From contig JAWZYV010016944.1 in the NCBI GenBank assembly GCA_038373885.1, forward strand, positions 1,674,001 to 1,738,000: a stretch of 64,000 nt of DNA, given 5' to 3'. The notes below the pieces were generated by a model. That model did not search any database, was not told the origin of the DNA, and saw only the letters and a program-made list of their open reading frames with translations. This document shows, in pieces, positions 20,641-33,257 of this stretch; within the stretch, counting starts at the first letter, position 1, and each line of letters opens with the position of its first letter. The translations under genes and the position numbers were made by a program. The stretch comes from Cheiracanthium punctorium (lineage: Eukaryota; Arthropoda; Arachnida; Araneae; Cheiracanthiidae).

Positions 20641-23600
20641 GAAATTAAGCTTGATTAAAATGCAACGTCCTTTCTAGTGAAATAAATCAACATACAAGCA
20701 CATCACATTCAAAAATATTTTAATTGCAATTTTTCTCTTTTTACAGAATTTTCTTCAAACAGTAAAACAGTCCAAACAGCAAATATTTTTTTTTTTTTTT
20801 TTTTTTGAACAGCAGAAACAAAATATAGAAGACAATAACGAAATGTGTGTTGCAAATTACGGTTGAATATTCATACAAATTAAATTATAGAGTTCTTTTA
20901 ACAAAAGAGGCTATTTGCAATAAGTATGTTTTGCTGTTTTTCCTTTGCATAGTTTTTGTTGCTTTTTTTTTTTTAAACAGGCATTGAGCAGCAATAAGTC
21001 AGGTTAAAGGATGTGGCATTTTCTACTACTTCAGTTACTATGTGGCAGTCTTGATATTATCTTCAGGAAATAGCAGGATGGTAGACATTATATATTATTA
21101 ACGGTTCATCACAGTTCATTCGTTCCTCTTCTAAAATAAATTTTCAAATATTATAACTTTCATTGGTCACATCACAATTAAAAAATCACTTTTCCAATAT
21201 TCATGACATTACATAAATAATTCATGTAAATAGGGTAAGAAGAGAGGGAAAGGCAAGTACAATAAGAAAATTTATACATCAAGATCAGCACTATACTGTG
21301 GCAACTTTATAAATAAGTCAATTACTATTTCTTCCACTCACTGGGGCTAATAAAATGGAAGCCACCCGGGCGACAATCCGGCATTGCTATGCAGTTAGCC
21401 AATTGCCAACGTATTTTTTCCCAGTTAATTTTAGTCAACTTAGAGTGTTTTCAATGTTCGAAATTAGCGAAATACCTCGTTAGTTGTATTTTGCAAGCCT
21501 AACTTATTTCCCGATATTGCACCTCTATTACCCACAGGGCCGAGTACAGCAGCTGGTGGCCTTTTCCCGCGCCTTGCTGTTTGACATTTTTATTCTTATT
21601 TCTCAACAATCAAAATCTTTTTTTCTTTTACAAGAACAAGGATACATTTTTAGCCCATTTTGCGGCGCATCACAAAAAAATTGATTAAAACGAGCCCCTT
21701 CACAAAAATACCGATTTCAAGAGCCCCTTCATAAAAAATATGATCAATTTTAAAATGGCCCTTTCATAAAACATGAAAGAAATCAAACTTTTCACATAAA
21801 TGTAATTGATTAAATAACTTTTTATGAATATTTGATATTTTTTGAACATATTAACACCTGTTTAGAATTTCTACACATAAACAAAATTTTTCAAAACTGT
21901 ACCTATGTGGAACAGTTTGGCAATTGCAAAGAATAGTTAGTTGCCATTTACTCTTACATTTTTCTTCCTATTTTCTATCCCTGAGTGTTTTTGTAACATA
22001 TAGCTATTAGTATAACTTTTAATAATATTTTTATCATATATATATATATATAAATTAAAAAGAAGGATCCAAAACACTTCAACCATTAACATGTAGTACA
22101 GTCACCTGGTATAGCTAGCAGAATAAACAACTACACTAATTATGGATGATTGAAAAATACCAGGGAATAAGAAACTGCAAGAAAATTTAAAACTCTTCTT
22201 TGAGTGTGGATGCAAGGTAGACAGACAAAAGCAGAGGGTGAGGGAATAGTGAAGAAGAGCTATATTATATTTATATTATAATTATATTGTATTTCACTAA
22301 AGAGTTGAACTTACCAGATTTAGTTGAAATCAGTAATTTGAGCCTTTCTTTATCAGTAAAAAACATATCTAATAACTGCATATATATATATATATATATT
22401 ACATTTAATGGTTTAAGTGATAAATTAGACATTATGAATAATGCCCAGTTTATCACTTTACCTATGATGTATACAGACTCTTAAGCCTTAACAGATGTAA
22501 TATAAAAAGGAATACATTATAAAATAAAAGTTCAATGTTAACAACTTATCGATACAGAAACAATATTCACATTCAATTTACGTGGAAATCTTTTAAATCC
22601 TTCAGTCCATCAAAGTTACAGTATATGAAAAGCAAAACGTTAGATAAAAGAATTTTTGAGCATATCTGAGATGTCTTCCAAACATTTTATGATGAAAAAA
22701 ATAAATAAAATTGAAAGTTTATAATTAAAACTTTCAATTTGTATAACATAGTAACACCTGAATACAGAGAATCCTTTATTATGCAGAAACTTGTCAAATA
22801 GAAATACAACCTGGTCTTGTTAATTCTTGATTTTTATAGATTTTATAGCACAGAAATAAACTAAAAAGCAATGATCTTTTTTGTTGTTTTTCTGCTCTCT
22901 TTGGTTTCAAAGATGAGTTCATGAATAGAGGAAATAAAAAAGAGGATCTGATGTTAAAAATTTACGATTAAAAAAACTTTTTTCTTCTGAACATTTACTT
23001 TCATGTCATGATTAGTTGAAACCTTAATTTAAAATATTGAAAAAATTGTAAATAGTACTAGTATAGATAACTTAAATAAGATTCTCTCAATGAACTGCTA
23101 AGCCAATTAATATAGATGAGTTTATGCAATTTTATTTTACACATAATCAACTAGGAAAATAATACAGCCACAGAAATCAATGTCGTTATTAACAATAACA
23201 TTTATGGTTAAAAAAAGCATTTTCTCAGCACAGAATATTTAGTAATAATACTTATAATAGCACTATATATATTGGATTTTTTTCTACATTAAAATTGTGT
23301 ATTTACCTAATAAAAGCATCAACAGAAAGAGAAAAACTTCTATATTTAGAGACAAACCTATTTTCATTATTTTGAAGAGGAATTTTTTCGACGCAGAATT
23401 CTTGAAATAAGTCTAAAAATAAGATTATTAATATTCTAACCAATTAGTAATGTAATTTTATGGATTTTAAAAGCAAATATAATAAATAACACATTTCATT
23501 CAACTAAAGAAAGTAGAACAAACTTCTGCAACTTTATTTTTCAGTATAAGGAACAAATATTTACTAACCATTTACTTAGTATGCAAAAATCATTGTTAAA

Positions 23601-24120
23601 AATAACAAATGCAAATTACTTTCAAATTACATCTTAGTGTATTACACCATAAACTGAAAATAATTAGCTCTTAGTAATAAAGTAAACTACTTCTATTTAA
23701 AGTGCACCTAATAAAGTAAATTTGTCCATTCCCAAAAAGAAAAAGACAAGTTTTAGGGCAAAAACCTTTTTAAATGCTTAAAAAATAAGAACTATTTTCA
23801 TTATAATACAAAAATACCTAACTTTTTACTAATACATGTCCATAAAAATTAAAATCTCAAAATCTGATTTTTCCTGAATAAATACACAATTGCTATTAAA
23901 TGAAATGAATAAACATACTTTACAAAATTAAATTAACACAAGACTTACAATGAATGAAAATAAAAAATAAATAATTCTCTCAAACTAAGTTAAAATATTA
24001 AATACTTTACAGCAGCTTATTCGCGGACAGCTAATATTTGACAATTTGCATCCCTAACCTTCACTAGACTAGCTTAGTTTTTGACAAATCTAAATGAAGG
24101 TAATGATTACATAAATGAGC
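20641..24120. other. AT-rich intergenic stretch
   Basis: 3.5 kb of very AT-rich sequence with poly-T (20787-20806), (TA)n near 22038 and 22379-22399. A short segment at about 21640-21775 ('gccccttcacaaaaata') recurs inverted near 57400-57490. No gene is seen. Confidence 0.4.
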
Positions 24121-24130
24121 AAAACTATTT

Positions 24131-24673
24131 TTTTTTTTTTTTTTTTTTTTAGAAATTTTATCAACCTATAATAATACACGAAGATTTGGAGTGTTGTTGA
24201 TCAATGTTTTTGGCCAACTATGCGAAAAATTCCAGAGTTGGAGATCCAACACAGGATTACCACTTAACATGCAGGTGCTCTACCACTGAGCTACTCTGGG
24301 ATGATTCCCAGATGAAATTTCTCGCAGCAGAACCGTTGGTGCTTATCTTTTCTGAAAACCACAGATTTAACAGATGAAACATTATTTCACGACAACTCTG
24401 ATACACTGCGGATATTTGACTTTTTTTTTTTTTTTTTTTTTTTTAAGAAATGTATCGACCTTTAATGATATAGGAAGATTTGGAGTGTATGGGTTGATCA
24501 ACGTTTTTGGCCAACTATGCAAAAAATTCCAGAGCTGGGGACTATTGCTCTCAGTGGTAGAGCACCGGCACATTAAGCAGTAGGCCTGGGTTTGATCCAG
24601 AGCTCTGGAATTTTTCGCATAGATGGCCAAAAACATTGATCAACCTAAACACTCCAAATCTTCCTATATAAGT
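24131..24673 (-). mobile_element. Composite tRNA-derived SINE with 10-bp TSD
   Basis: On the minus strand one unit has a pol III A box, tagctcagtggtagagc (about 24280-24296), then cctgcatgttaagtggtaat and a weak B box, then a tail shared by all pieces ('ggaatttttcgcatagttgg') ending in poly-A (poly-T on plus at 24131-24150). A second unit carries its own tRNA-like head in the opposite orientation (24548-24600: ctcagtggtagagcaccggc, gggtttgatcc) and a second poly-T at 24421-24444. The whole is flanked by aaaactattt (24121-24130 and 24674-24683). The heads are too degenerate to be functional tRNAs. Confidence 0.7.
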
Positions 24674-24689
24674 AAAACTATTTCATTTA

Positions 24690-25987
24690 TCTCTCTATTC
24701 TAAAAAAAAGTAAAGGCCGCTGTCGTCGCCGCTGGAGCTGTCATAGCTTGTTGACCTAACTCCTCCTAAACCGTAGGGATTTGAGTTTCGACTAAGGTGC
24801 CCACAGATTCGAAAAATTCCGAGGAACCTGCTAAGCTGATTTAAATTTCGAAAATCTAATTACTTTAGAAGATATTAATAAAAAACTGAAAAAATAAACC
24901 GAATGGTTACCAGATTTGGCATAAAATCATTCATTACTTTGCAACAAAGTGTTTCCAAGTATCTAGAATCGCGTGAAATTTACAAACATGAGTTAGAATT
25001 ACGCCCATTTTACACCAAACTAAAAACTGTATGAAATAAGTAACTCAAAATGTGTTACACAAAGTTGACAATGTTCAAATAGTAAGTTCGCTTAGACAAC
25101 AGGAGTTTAGAATTAGTGATTATTCGTTTTTCCAAAACAGAATAACTAATATCTTGAAAATGAAAAATAAAATGCAGATTATTTTAAAGCCGGTTCTCAT
25201 CCAGCTGAATTATTTGCTACCAGTAGAAATATTTGGCGGCGTTAACTATGCCATTATAGCAGTTATAGTACACTTTGGATATTCGCTAGCACGACGAGAT
25301 GGTATAATTCGTGAAGTACGCCAATCTGCAAACGATTATGTAAATGAAAGTATGGATAACGGTTTTCCAGTAACCTTAAATGAACAGTAAATATAGGTTG
25401 TGAGTATGTGTAAATCGCCAAATAATGAAAAGTCGCCATGGGTGGCAGGCTATTCTATCTGTTCCGTAGCTTTTATTAACTTTACATGTACGCAAGTCGC
25501 CAAATAATGAAAAATCACCATGGGTGGCAATTCGCAAGGTGTCCAATAGGTTTTACATTATTAAAAATACAGCTGAAACAGATGTTCTGATTCGATTACG
25601 CTTTAGCTCCTAATTACTATAACTTTTGAATGGCAACATTAAATATCATTGTGTTTCTGAGGAGTGCAAATAATTTTTCCAGCGATTATAAGCAGAGTCC
25701 GCACTCCAGGTGGAGTATAGCTCAGGACCCGTACAACACGGATTCCCATAACAAAATATCTTCTGTGTTATTAGGGGGAGGGGGTCTGCTGTAGTGTGAA
25801 GTTTAAATTTTTATGTACCAATGAAGATGCAAGAACCAAGCAATGTGTAGATCAGTAACATTCTATCTGATCCAATCTTCGGGTTTTGTCTGTTGAAATT
25901 ATGTCTTTTTTACGAATAAGCCTGATTAGGGGCCGAATGCCTCATACGAAAAGTGAGCGTAGCGAGTCGGGGGGCCTTGGCCCCTAG
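24690..25987 (+). mobile_element. Helitron-like element, 1.3 kb
   Basis: Starts TCTCTCTATTC right after an A and ends CTAG right before a T, matching Helitron insertion between A and T. The 3' end carries a short hairpin, ggggcc-tt-ggcccc (25971-25984), touching the CTAG; it is preceded by 'gtgagcgtagcgagtcgg', a text typical of Helitron 3' ends (family knowledge). Rep/helicase is absent, so it is non-autonomous. Inside are a 33-bp direct repeat (near 25413 and 25496, 'cgccaaataatgaaaa-tc') and a 112-codon open frame. Confidence 0.55.
25052..25390 (+). other. 112-codon open frame inside the Helitron-like element
   Basis: ATG to TAA, 112 residues. One hydrophobic stretch (NYAIIAVIVHFGYSLA) lies around residues 65-80 and a charged tail follows. 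No family is recognised. An open frame of this length can occur by chance in 64 kb of six-frame AT-rich DNA, so the frame alone is weak evidence. If real, it could be a host fragment picked up by the Helitron. Confidence 0.2.
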
Positions 25988-26569
25988 TTTTTAAAAAAAT
26001 TGAATAAAAATTTACTTTAAAAAAATAATGAATAAATGTTTATTTAATTAAAAGTTAGTTGTGTGTACGAATCAAATTTTTAAACATTATTCTAGGAAGA
26101 TGAATAACAAACAACCTTTATAATATCCAAGGAATGAGTATGGTTATTGAATGGAGGCAGAATTAATACTGAAACAATGAAAAATTGAAAAATGAATAAT
26201 TGAATGAAATAGTACTTCTTAATTGCCTTTCTGTTTCAATATATTAGTTTTTTTAATCATTTTTATAGATGCATCTTCTTTTTAATGCTTCATTCTTAGT
26301 GAACACTGTACTGAGAATAAAGAACAGAAAGGTATGGGGTGGCAATGCTGGCCACCTTGGCAGCTAGTTTATCAGAATTTATGTTCCAAGTTTCTCGAAA
26401 TGGATCCAGTTATGAAAGTCATCATAAAAACAGTAAACTTAGTTTAATCAATGCGAGTTGTACCTTTATTTCAAATCTGAATTCTAAAGGTTCTTAATTG
26501 TTATCTTTTATGGAGAAATGTGGGGTGACTTAAGTTTAAATACTGGAAAGAGATTTGCAGCAAGAAGTA

Positions 26570-27005
26570 CAGTATGAAACCTGTTATCCGGAATGGTTGG
26601 GACCAGGTGTATTCTGGATAACTGGTTGGGGATTAACATGATATCTACTGATTTGATTGGTAGCATAAATGTTACTCTCTATTTTTGATTAGAATTAAAT
26701 ATTAATTGTTAATATACTAGAAAAAAAACTAATATGATCAAGATAAATAATAATGATTTACAGAGGAAATAGTAAATATACGATAACTTCTTGAAAACTT
26801 AGTCACACACTAAAAAAATAAAATACCTTACTAGATTGCTTACTTTTTTATAAATTCTAGCTGTAGTACTCAAATTAAAAAAACAAAAACATAAGAAATA
26901 TTTTTTAAAAACTCATTTTTTGCTTTACTTTTGGAAAAAATAGGAATTTAATAAATTGGAAAATGATTCTGGATAACTGGTTTCCGGATAAGAGGTTCCA
27001 TACTG
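26570..27005. mobile_element. pogo/Tigger-type MITE, 436 bp
   Basis: Left end cagtatgaaacctgttatcc then gg; reversed right end cagtatggaacctcttatcc then gg. A TA precedes the left end (26568-26569). 'Cagtatg-aacc-.-ttatccgg' ends are typical of pogo/Tigger MITEs. Confidence 0.75.
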
Positions 27006-27535
27006 AATAATGAATTTTTGAGAGCAAGTCAAAAAGCATTCCAGAGTTAGACAAAAAAGTATGTATTTTTGCTTTTTTGTTCAATATAACTAGCTTCCTA
27101 AATGATACTAACATTCATCTAAAAGCGAAAAATCAATTAATGGTTTTTCAGTAGTTTGAAGGAAGTTTAACATTTGCGGAACATTGAAGGACAAAAAAAA
27201 TTACAATTCACTCTTTTTCCTACATTATCACTGCAATTAGATCTAAATGTGGTGGTGCTTTTTTTATATCCGACTTGAATTTGTAAATAAATTCCAGCAT
27301 TTTAAAAACATCACGTTTTTCTCTACAGCTCATGAAGTTGTAGCAAAAAAAAAAAAAAATCTTTTTGTGGTTCGGGTAGTTTAACTTTTTCAGAAATGGC
27401 CCAACTGCAGAAAAGGTTGACTACCCATGATTTAAACAGTTATTCAACTTAAACATTAATCACTGGTTAGCTTAAAAGAAATTTTATGCACTTAAACCAT
27501 GCAGACATAACTTAGTATTGATTTATGTAAAAAAT

Positions 27536-28848
27536 TCTTATATATAATAAAATCCGAGAGTAAACATTGTATGTAGCTATGTAGGTAGGTAAGTTTGTGA
27601 CCACCGATGTTCTTGCGCGCGTCTCTCGATCGCATTGCGCCGAGACGGTGGGTCGCAGACCTACCGAATTTTGCATACGACTTCACTAGGACAGATCCTA
27701 ACATGCCTCGGAGCGATTTTTTCGAAATTCGAATTAGAAAATGTTTTATTTTATGTTTTGTCCGATTTTTAGCGATTTTTCTCGCTTAATACGTAATAAC
27801 GTCGGTAATTGCACTCGCAAGAAAACGAAATTTACATCATCGGATAGAGGAGAAAATTTTCTTTTAAAAATTGTTTGTTCGGATTGTGTAACATAATTTG
27901 CAGATTTTTGGGAATTTATCAAATAAAATTAAATTTGACGCTGACTTTCGTAAAATATTTTTTAAATTGCTGCATCTTGAATTCTATCCGTCATAACTTT
28001 TTTATATTTTGTCAAATGACGGAGCATACATTTCGCCCTCTTTTAAAAGAGAAACCAGAGGAAAATATAACTTAGGAGATTTTTTACGAATTTTTAAGTA
28101 AAGGAGGATTTTCATTTCAATCGCAGGGCAGCTTAAAAATTTCCGTATGATATCTTGCGGTTTGGTTGTCTTGGAGACAGTAACAATGATTAAAATTGCC
28201 AGTTGAAAAAAAAAAAAAAAATTATTTAAAAATAACAGAGTTTTCACATGTGAAATGTGCGCCACTTTGACGTCACAAGTTTAAAACCCCTTTCGAAACT
28301 CAATCAGAATAACGGACTCACAAGCAAAACATATGCTGCGCATGTGAAATAATTCTATATTTTACTTTACGTTGCCAGAAAAATAATCGAATGCTGTTTT
28401 TTCACAAGTGAATTATCCAGCATTATTTTCAATTGAGATTTTAAACGGGTCACGTTTTCGAATAGCAGGAAATATATTGCGGTGTTAAACAGGGCCTGAT
28501 TATGACCAACAGTGGGCCCCGGGAATTGTTGAATTTGGCCCCCCTAAATCTAAAAAAGAGTATGATGCAGAAATGAGACATTTTGAATATTAGGAATTTT
28601 CACTGCGGACCGTCACGCTTTTCTTTTCTAATTGCGAATGACACCGACATAGTTTTTTGCGTCATAATATTAACAATGGTCTCAGGTCAGTACTTATACT
28701 AACTTTACAAATAACTAATGAGTAACTTTACGAGAAGAGTCAAATCATTTTGCTTATTTTTAGATTCCAAATCTCTGGAATCAATTCGAACTATACATGC
28801 AAGAAAAAGTTTCGTTCCGTACCGTGCGGAGAACGGGCACGCAGCTAG
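27536..28848 (+). mobile_element. Helitron-like element, 1.3 kb
   Basis: Begins tcttatatataataaaatcc then gagag and ends ggcacgcagCTAG immediately before T. A hairpin-capable stretch ccgtgcggagaacggg lies 9-15 bp upstream. This 3' end resembles insect Helitron ends of the type '-gaagtcgcgggcaacagCTAG' (known pattern). The base before TC is T rather than A, which is a weak point. An inserted or ancestral 'cagggcctgattatgacc' piece lies at 28486. No Rep/helicase is present. Confidence 0.5.
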
Positions 28849-30838
28849 TACTAAATATCAGGAAGAGTTTTGTAACATATTTCTGATTTGTTAAAAAATA
28901 ATCTTGGACCAGAAATCTTTTGTTAATGTATACAGACATTTTGGTTTAGCAATTCACACTATGATCAATTTGAAAAAGAGGTTTCAACCATAGTGATGGA
29001 GTTGGAAATAAGCAGATATTTACCTAATAAATTAATATATCTGAAAACTGATGAATGGTTTTTGAAATAATAAGTAAAATTCTACTAAAATGTGAGTATT
29101 TAGTTTAAAATTTATAATTTAAAAGGAGTCATTTTACACTGTATACATAAATGTACAAAAAATATCAAAGCTTTATGATTAACCTTTACAATCACACAGA
29201 ATTAAAAACTTAATTATTATAATACTACAACCCTTATATCAATGAATTGAATAATTTATCTTTCCACTTTTACCACAAATAAAACCTTTTCATAAATACA
29301 ATGCAATTTCTTTCAAGGGGAATAACAAGAGATTAAAAGTATTTTTCTGCTAAAACATAACATCTTGAATAATGATTGTGTTCCAGCCGATCATAAAAAA
29401 ATTATATCACAAGTTTCTGCTTAATAACAGGCTGGTTTACTGATTATTTTTATTTGTTAACACATTTATATACTTAAAGAGTTACTGCTTAAAAATTGAT
29501 AATTTTAGAGTTAAAAAAATAGAAACAATCAGGTATAAAATTCAAGCAAGAAAAATATTGAAATCATAAAAACATTTTAATACTGATTATGCCCTTCAAC
29601 ATTAAATTTTAACCAAATTAATTTTTAACAATTAAGAAAAGTACATGGATAAATATTTAAAAAGTAAAGAAACACTAGAAAACAATCAAATAATTTATTA
29701 ACCGGCAGTTTAAATTACATGTATATTCACAGAACAGAGCATCTTCAAACTTTTTAAATGGCCAAATCAAGAGACTGATTAGACACCTGTTACCTACAGA
29801 GTGAATAAATTATACCAAATTCAGAACAGATAAAATACACTTTGTAGCGTTACAAAAATTAATAAAATAAATCATTAATGTTATTTTAAAACATCAAATT
29901 TAAAAATTAGATGATAAATGTAATGAATCAGCAGTGCTGTATCATGAGGGGTTTTTTTCCACTTTATTCTGTGAAAATCCATAAATAGCCTCTAATAAAA
30001 AGCTAACCAAACAAAAAAATTGTTATCCCAGTAACCATAAGAAATATTTCATATAAAACATTAATTTGTAACTATTTCAATGCAGACCATCTTTTTTTTT
30101 TATCAAAAATTGAACAGCAGTCTTCTAAAAGTTAATGAAAAACATTGTTAGGATTTTCAGTATCCTCACAGAATTAAAATAGCAGAATCATTTTTTAACA
30201 AAAATAATTTCCTTCCTTCAACTACTCTAACTTTACTCTTTTACTAGACAGTAAAATTTCATTCTCAAATATGATGGGATTTTAGAAAAAGTAATTCCTC
30301 AATTATTCTTTTAACATATTAAATATTAGGAAGGGACCCGGGACGGCATTCTCTATTCTTCCCACTGACAACAGAAACTTAACTCATCATATATTCAATC
30401 ATGAAATATAAATGTAATAATAAAATTAAAATGTTGCGATCCTTAGAATGGTATCAATAATGTCTGACAGTGATGAATGTTAAATATCTTTAAAAACTTG
30501 TTGCGAAAAACTTTCAAGGGCCCATATTCAAAGCACCATAATTTATAATAATTTTGCTGCAGTTTTGATTATTTTCATAAAAAAGAATTAATTTCTGTAT
30601 ATAAAACACAAAAAAATATAAATAAATATTAAATCAGAAAAAAGAATTATTTTTAATAACATGAAATATTTTTACAAATCAAACATTTACTTAAAAGCAC
30701 TAATTTCATTTTCAAATAATTTAAAAATTAATTGTTGTATAACTTCTTTCTAGAAGATAGCGAACAATCGCCCACTGCCAAATACAATTTTATTTACTTA
30801 AATTAGCTACAGATTCTACCCCAGACAGCACAGCAAAC
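28849..30838. other. AT-rich intergenic stretch
   Basis: 2 kb with very high A+T. No gene, TIR or tandem repeat was recognised. Confidence 0.4.
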
Positions 30839-30839
30839 T

Positions 30840-31591
30840 TGCAGCAAGCTTGATTTATCAAGTCAATAAGCTTGAAAATTCCAATCGTATAAGCTTGATG
30901 CAAGCTTGAATCAAGTGTTCTAGTTTACACTTGCCCAGCTTGCAATAAGCTTGACATTTCAAGCTTAATTTCAAGCTTAAAAAATTCCCCCCCCCCCCAA
31001 AAAAAATGTTCTAAATACACGGGGTGCCCGCTGGCTAACGCGCCCCCATAATTTATTTTTCCGCACATTTTCCCCATCCACACTGAAATTTCAATTTAAT
31101 TTAAGTCCATCGAATGTTCGTGGCTAGAATAGAACCCGGGCCCTTTGGCTTCGCAGTCGAGCACGCTATCCATTCCGCCACCGGCGCCTTGTGCAGCTCT
31201 GACTAAAGTTTGAAGTGACTTACCACACTGTTTTCTAGCCAGATTATAAGTGGGCGATGTGTTATTTGTTTCTTTTATTTCTCCATGGGATGCATCAAAA
31301 TTAAAGTAATGTTATGTGTGATTCTGAAATCAATTTTGTAGTATAATTGTATTTTATTTTGAAGAATTTCCATATTTGGAAAATAGAAGGGGTTTACTTA
31401 CTTAACACAAATTTTGTGTTAAGTAATCTGAAATGAAAGAAACAGTTAAAAGTTACTTCGAAATGCTATATCACAGTTGCTAACATGTATGGAATACAAA
31501 CACTTCTATAAGTATAAATTAATTTATACAAATGTAAATTTGAATTATTTTCATTGTTCATACTTTATAATTAAAAAAATTATTTAACTTC

Positions 31592-31629
<38 letters not shown>

Positions 31630-31938
31630 CCTTTGCAATTTTATTTTAAAATTACAAATGTGTAAGATGTAAGATTTTGGGGCCCTAAAATCTGTAGGCC
31701 CTGGGCAGTTGCCCCATTTGCCCTGCCGGTAATATGGCACTGGTAATAAAAAACCCATCCCCGTTAAAACACATCTTTTACGAACTTTCAACAAATTTGA
31801 GGACGCTAGACAATTAATGTCCATTCTCTTTCACAGATGGCGCCATCACCACACTTTGCAAGTGAAAATCCAGCTTAAGCCAACTTTGCAGTGCCAAGCC
31901 AAATCTCAAGCTTGATTTAAGCTTATGTGCTGTCTGGG
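30840..31938. mobile_element. TIR element with CCCAGACAGCACA ends and AAGCTTGA subterminal repeats
   Basis: Left end cccagacagcaca and right end tgtgctgtctggg are inverted copies. Just inside, the left end has at least six copies of caagctt/aagcttga over 130 bp (30850-30980), and the right end has 'tcaagcttgatttaagctta'. Such clustered subterminal motifs often bind a transposase (inference). No clear TSD was found. A tRNA-derived SINE (31015-31200) and a 32-nt poly-T (31595-31626) lie inside. The right end is copied at 36419-36594. Confidence 0.6.
31015..31200 (-). mobile_element. tRNA-derived SINE fragment
   Basis: On the minus strand ggtggcggaatggatagcg (A box-like) is followed by tgctcgactgcgaagccaaa and cccgggttctattctagcc (B box-like). 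The order and spacing are those of a tRNA, but the stems do not close properly, so this is a SINE head rather than a working tRNA. Confidence 0.5.
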
Positions 31939-33079
31939 AGAAGCTAGCTCAAATTTCAGAAAATCAGTTCTTAAAATATGAAAAGATAATTGCAAATAAA
32001 CACACATTATATATTAATAAAATGAAAACTAGTACTAATAAAATATAAATTAAAATGTAAATAAATAAAAAAAGTAAAATGAACAAAAAATACATAAACA
32101 TAAATAGCGATAAATAGTAATAGTGAAAAGAAACATAACAGTATAACAAAAAATACAAACATACAGAATACAGTTTTTTTTAATATCTAAATAATAAAAA
32201 TCCCTTTCGTAACAATTCCGGGATCGGCTCATCGTTCCCGGTGCATCTGCCGCCATGTTGAAATTTTGATAAAAATGACATTTTTATCTCTAAAAGCAAA
32301 TTTTTTTTATACAGTTCGAAAGATCTCTTAAAAATCAACCTTTTTTAACTAGCAGCTACTTTCATCTCTAATAATCTGGCGAGATATCATGCATAGAAAA
32401 GTAAACAGAGAAGCGAAGACGATTTATTCCTCGATTCTTTGAAAAAAATCACGGAACATAATCTCTCATGTAGATTGATTAGATGATGTCATATACTAGC
32501 GAAAATACTCCTTTTGCGTGACAAGCAAAGCAAGGACAGTTTTATTTAATACTAGCTGAAGTACCCGTTCTTCGCATGGGAATGAATGGACTTTTTGATA
32601 TTACGATTTGTGGTGATTACTATTCATTGTAATAAACAGATATAGCAAAATGGATATCGCGTTATATTGTGTCCAATAATCATGCATACCGAATTGCAAG
32701 GCAATCGTTTGTACAATGCAGAAGGCCATGCGGCGTAGCAGAATCTAGTGGTGAGTTTTAGCAAAACGGATACGGCGAAAATATTCTTCGCATTCAGATA
32801 TCGATGTATACGAATTTTCATGACTATCGGCTGGACAGTCCTGAAGTTCATGTGTTGACGCGACATCTAGTGGTAAGTTATAGGAAAATGGATAGCGCCA
32901 AACTCTTCCCCGTGTTCAAATATCTATATACCTATTTTCATAGCAATCATTTGCACAGTCAAGAAGTGATACACTGCAGGGCCATCTAGTGGTTAATTAA
33001 AGTAATGATTTGCTACAGCACCGTCAAGTGGCAAGTTATAGCAAAATGGATAACACCAAAATATTCTCATTGTTCAAAT
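31763..33079. repeat. Copy 1 of a 1,317-bp near-identical duplication
   Basis: Matches 36419-37735 at a constant offset of 4,656 bp with no indels and only a handful of substitutions (for example tttacg/tttatg near 31783, cttattcac/cttattaac-type changes near 31834, ataTATTA/ataTGTTA near 32012). It spans the right part of the CCCAGACAG element, unique-looking sequence, and the 3' part of a Helitron-like element with minisatellite units. Identical open frames in both copies reflect the duplication, not selection. Confidence 0.92.
32552..33079 (-). mobile_element. Helitron-like 3' end plus minisatellite, copy 1 (truncated)
   Basis: Read on the minus strand it ends cgaagaacgggtacttcagCTAG next to T, similar to the 27536-28848 element. 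Next come about three units of a degenerate minisatellite of roughly 125 bp, whose core is atctagtggtaagttatagc followed by aaaatggata. It stops abruptly at 33079, where the duplication ends. Confidence 0.5.
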
Positions 33080-33257
33080 CTATTAATTATTAATAGAAAT
33101 TCTCATATTTTCGTATTAAATTCTGAAAATTATTACACAAAAAACCTAATAATTTAAATATAATAGACACTTTAAAATTTTAACGAAAGAAAGCAGAATT
33201 TCAACATATTCATGGAAGACAGCCATGCCTCTAGTATAAAATAAAAACACCATAAAT

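Noticed and set aside
24240..24600. tRNA-like sequences with good A boxes
   Set aside because: B boxes and stems are degenerate, the units share a SINE tail and poly-A, and the block has a TSD. They are SINE heads, not tRNA genes.
28486..28600. cagggcctgattatgacc as a further hAT MITE
   Set aside because: Only one terminus is visible and no matching second end or TSD could be found.
31964..32158. 64-codon Tyr/Phe/Leu-rich open frame
   Set aside because: Translation of AT-rich simple sequence; no start context or homologue signature.
32050..32989. Open frames repeated identically at 36706-37645
   Set aside because: They are identical because the DNA was duplicated. Composition is low-complexity and no family signature is present.
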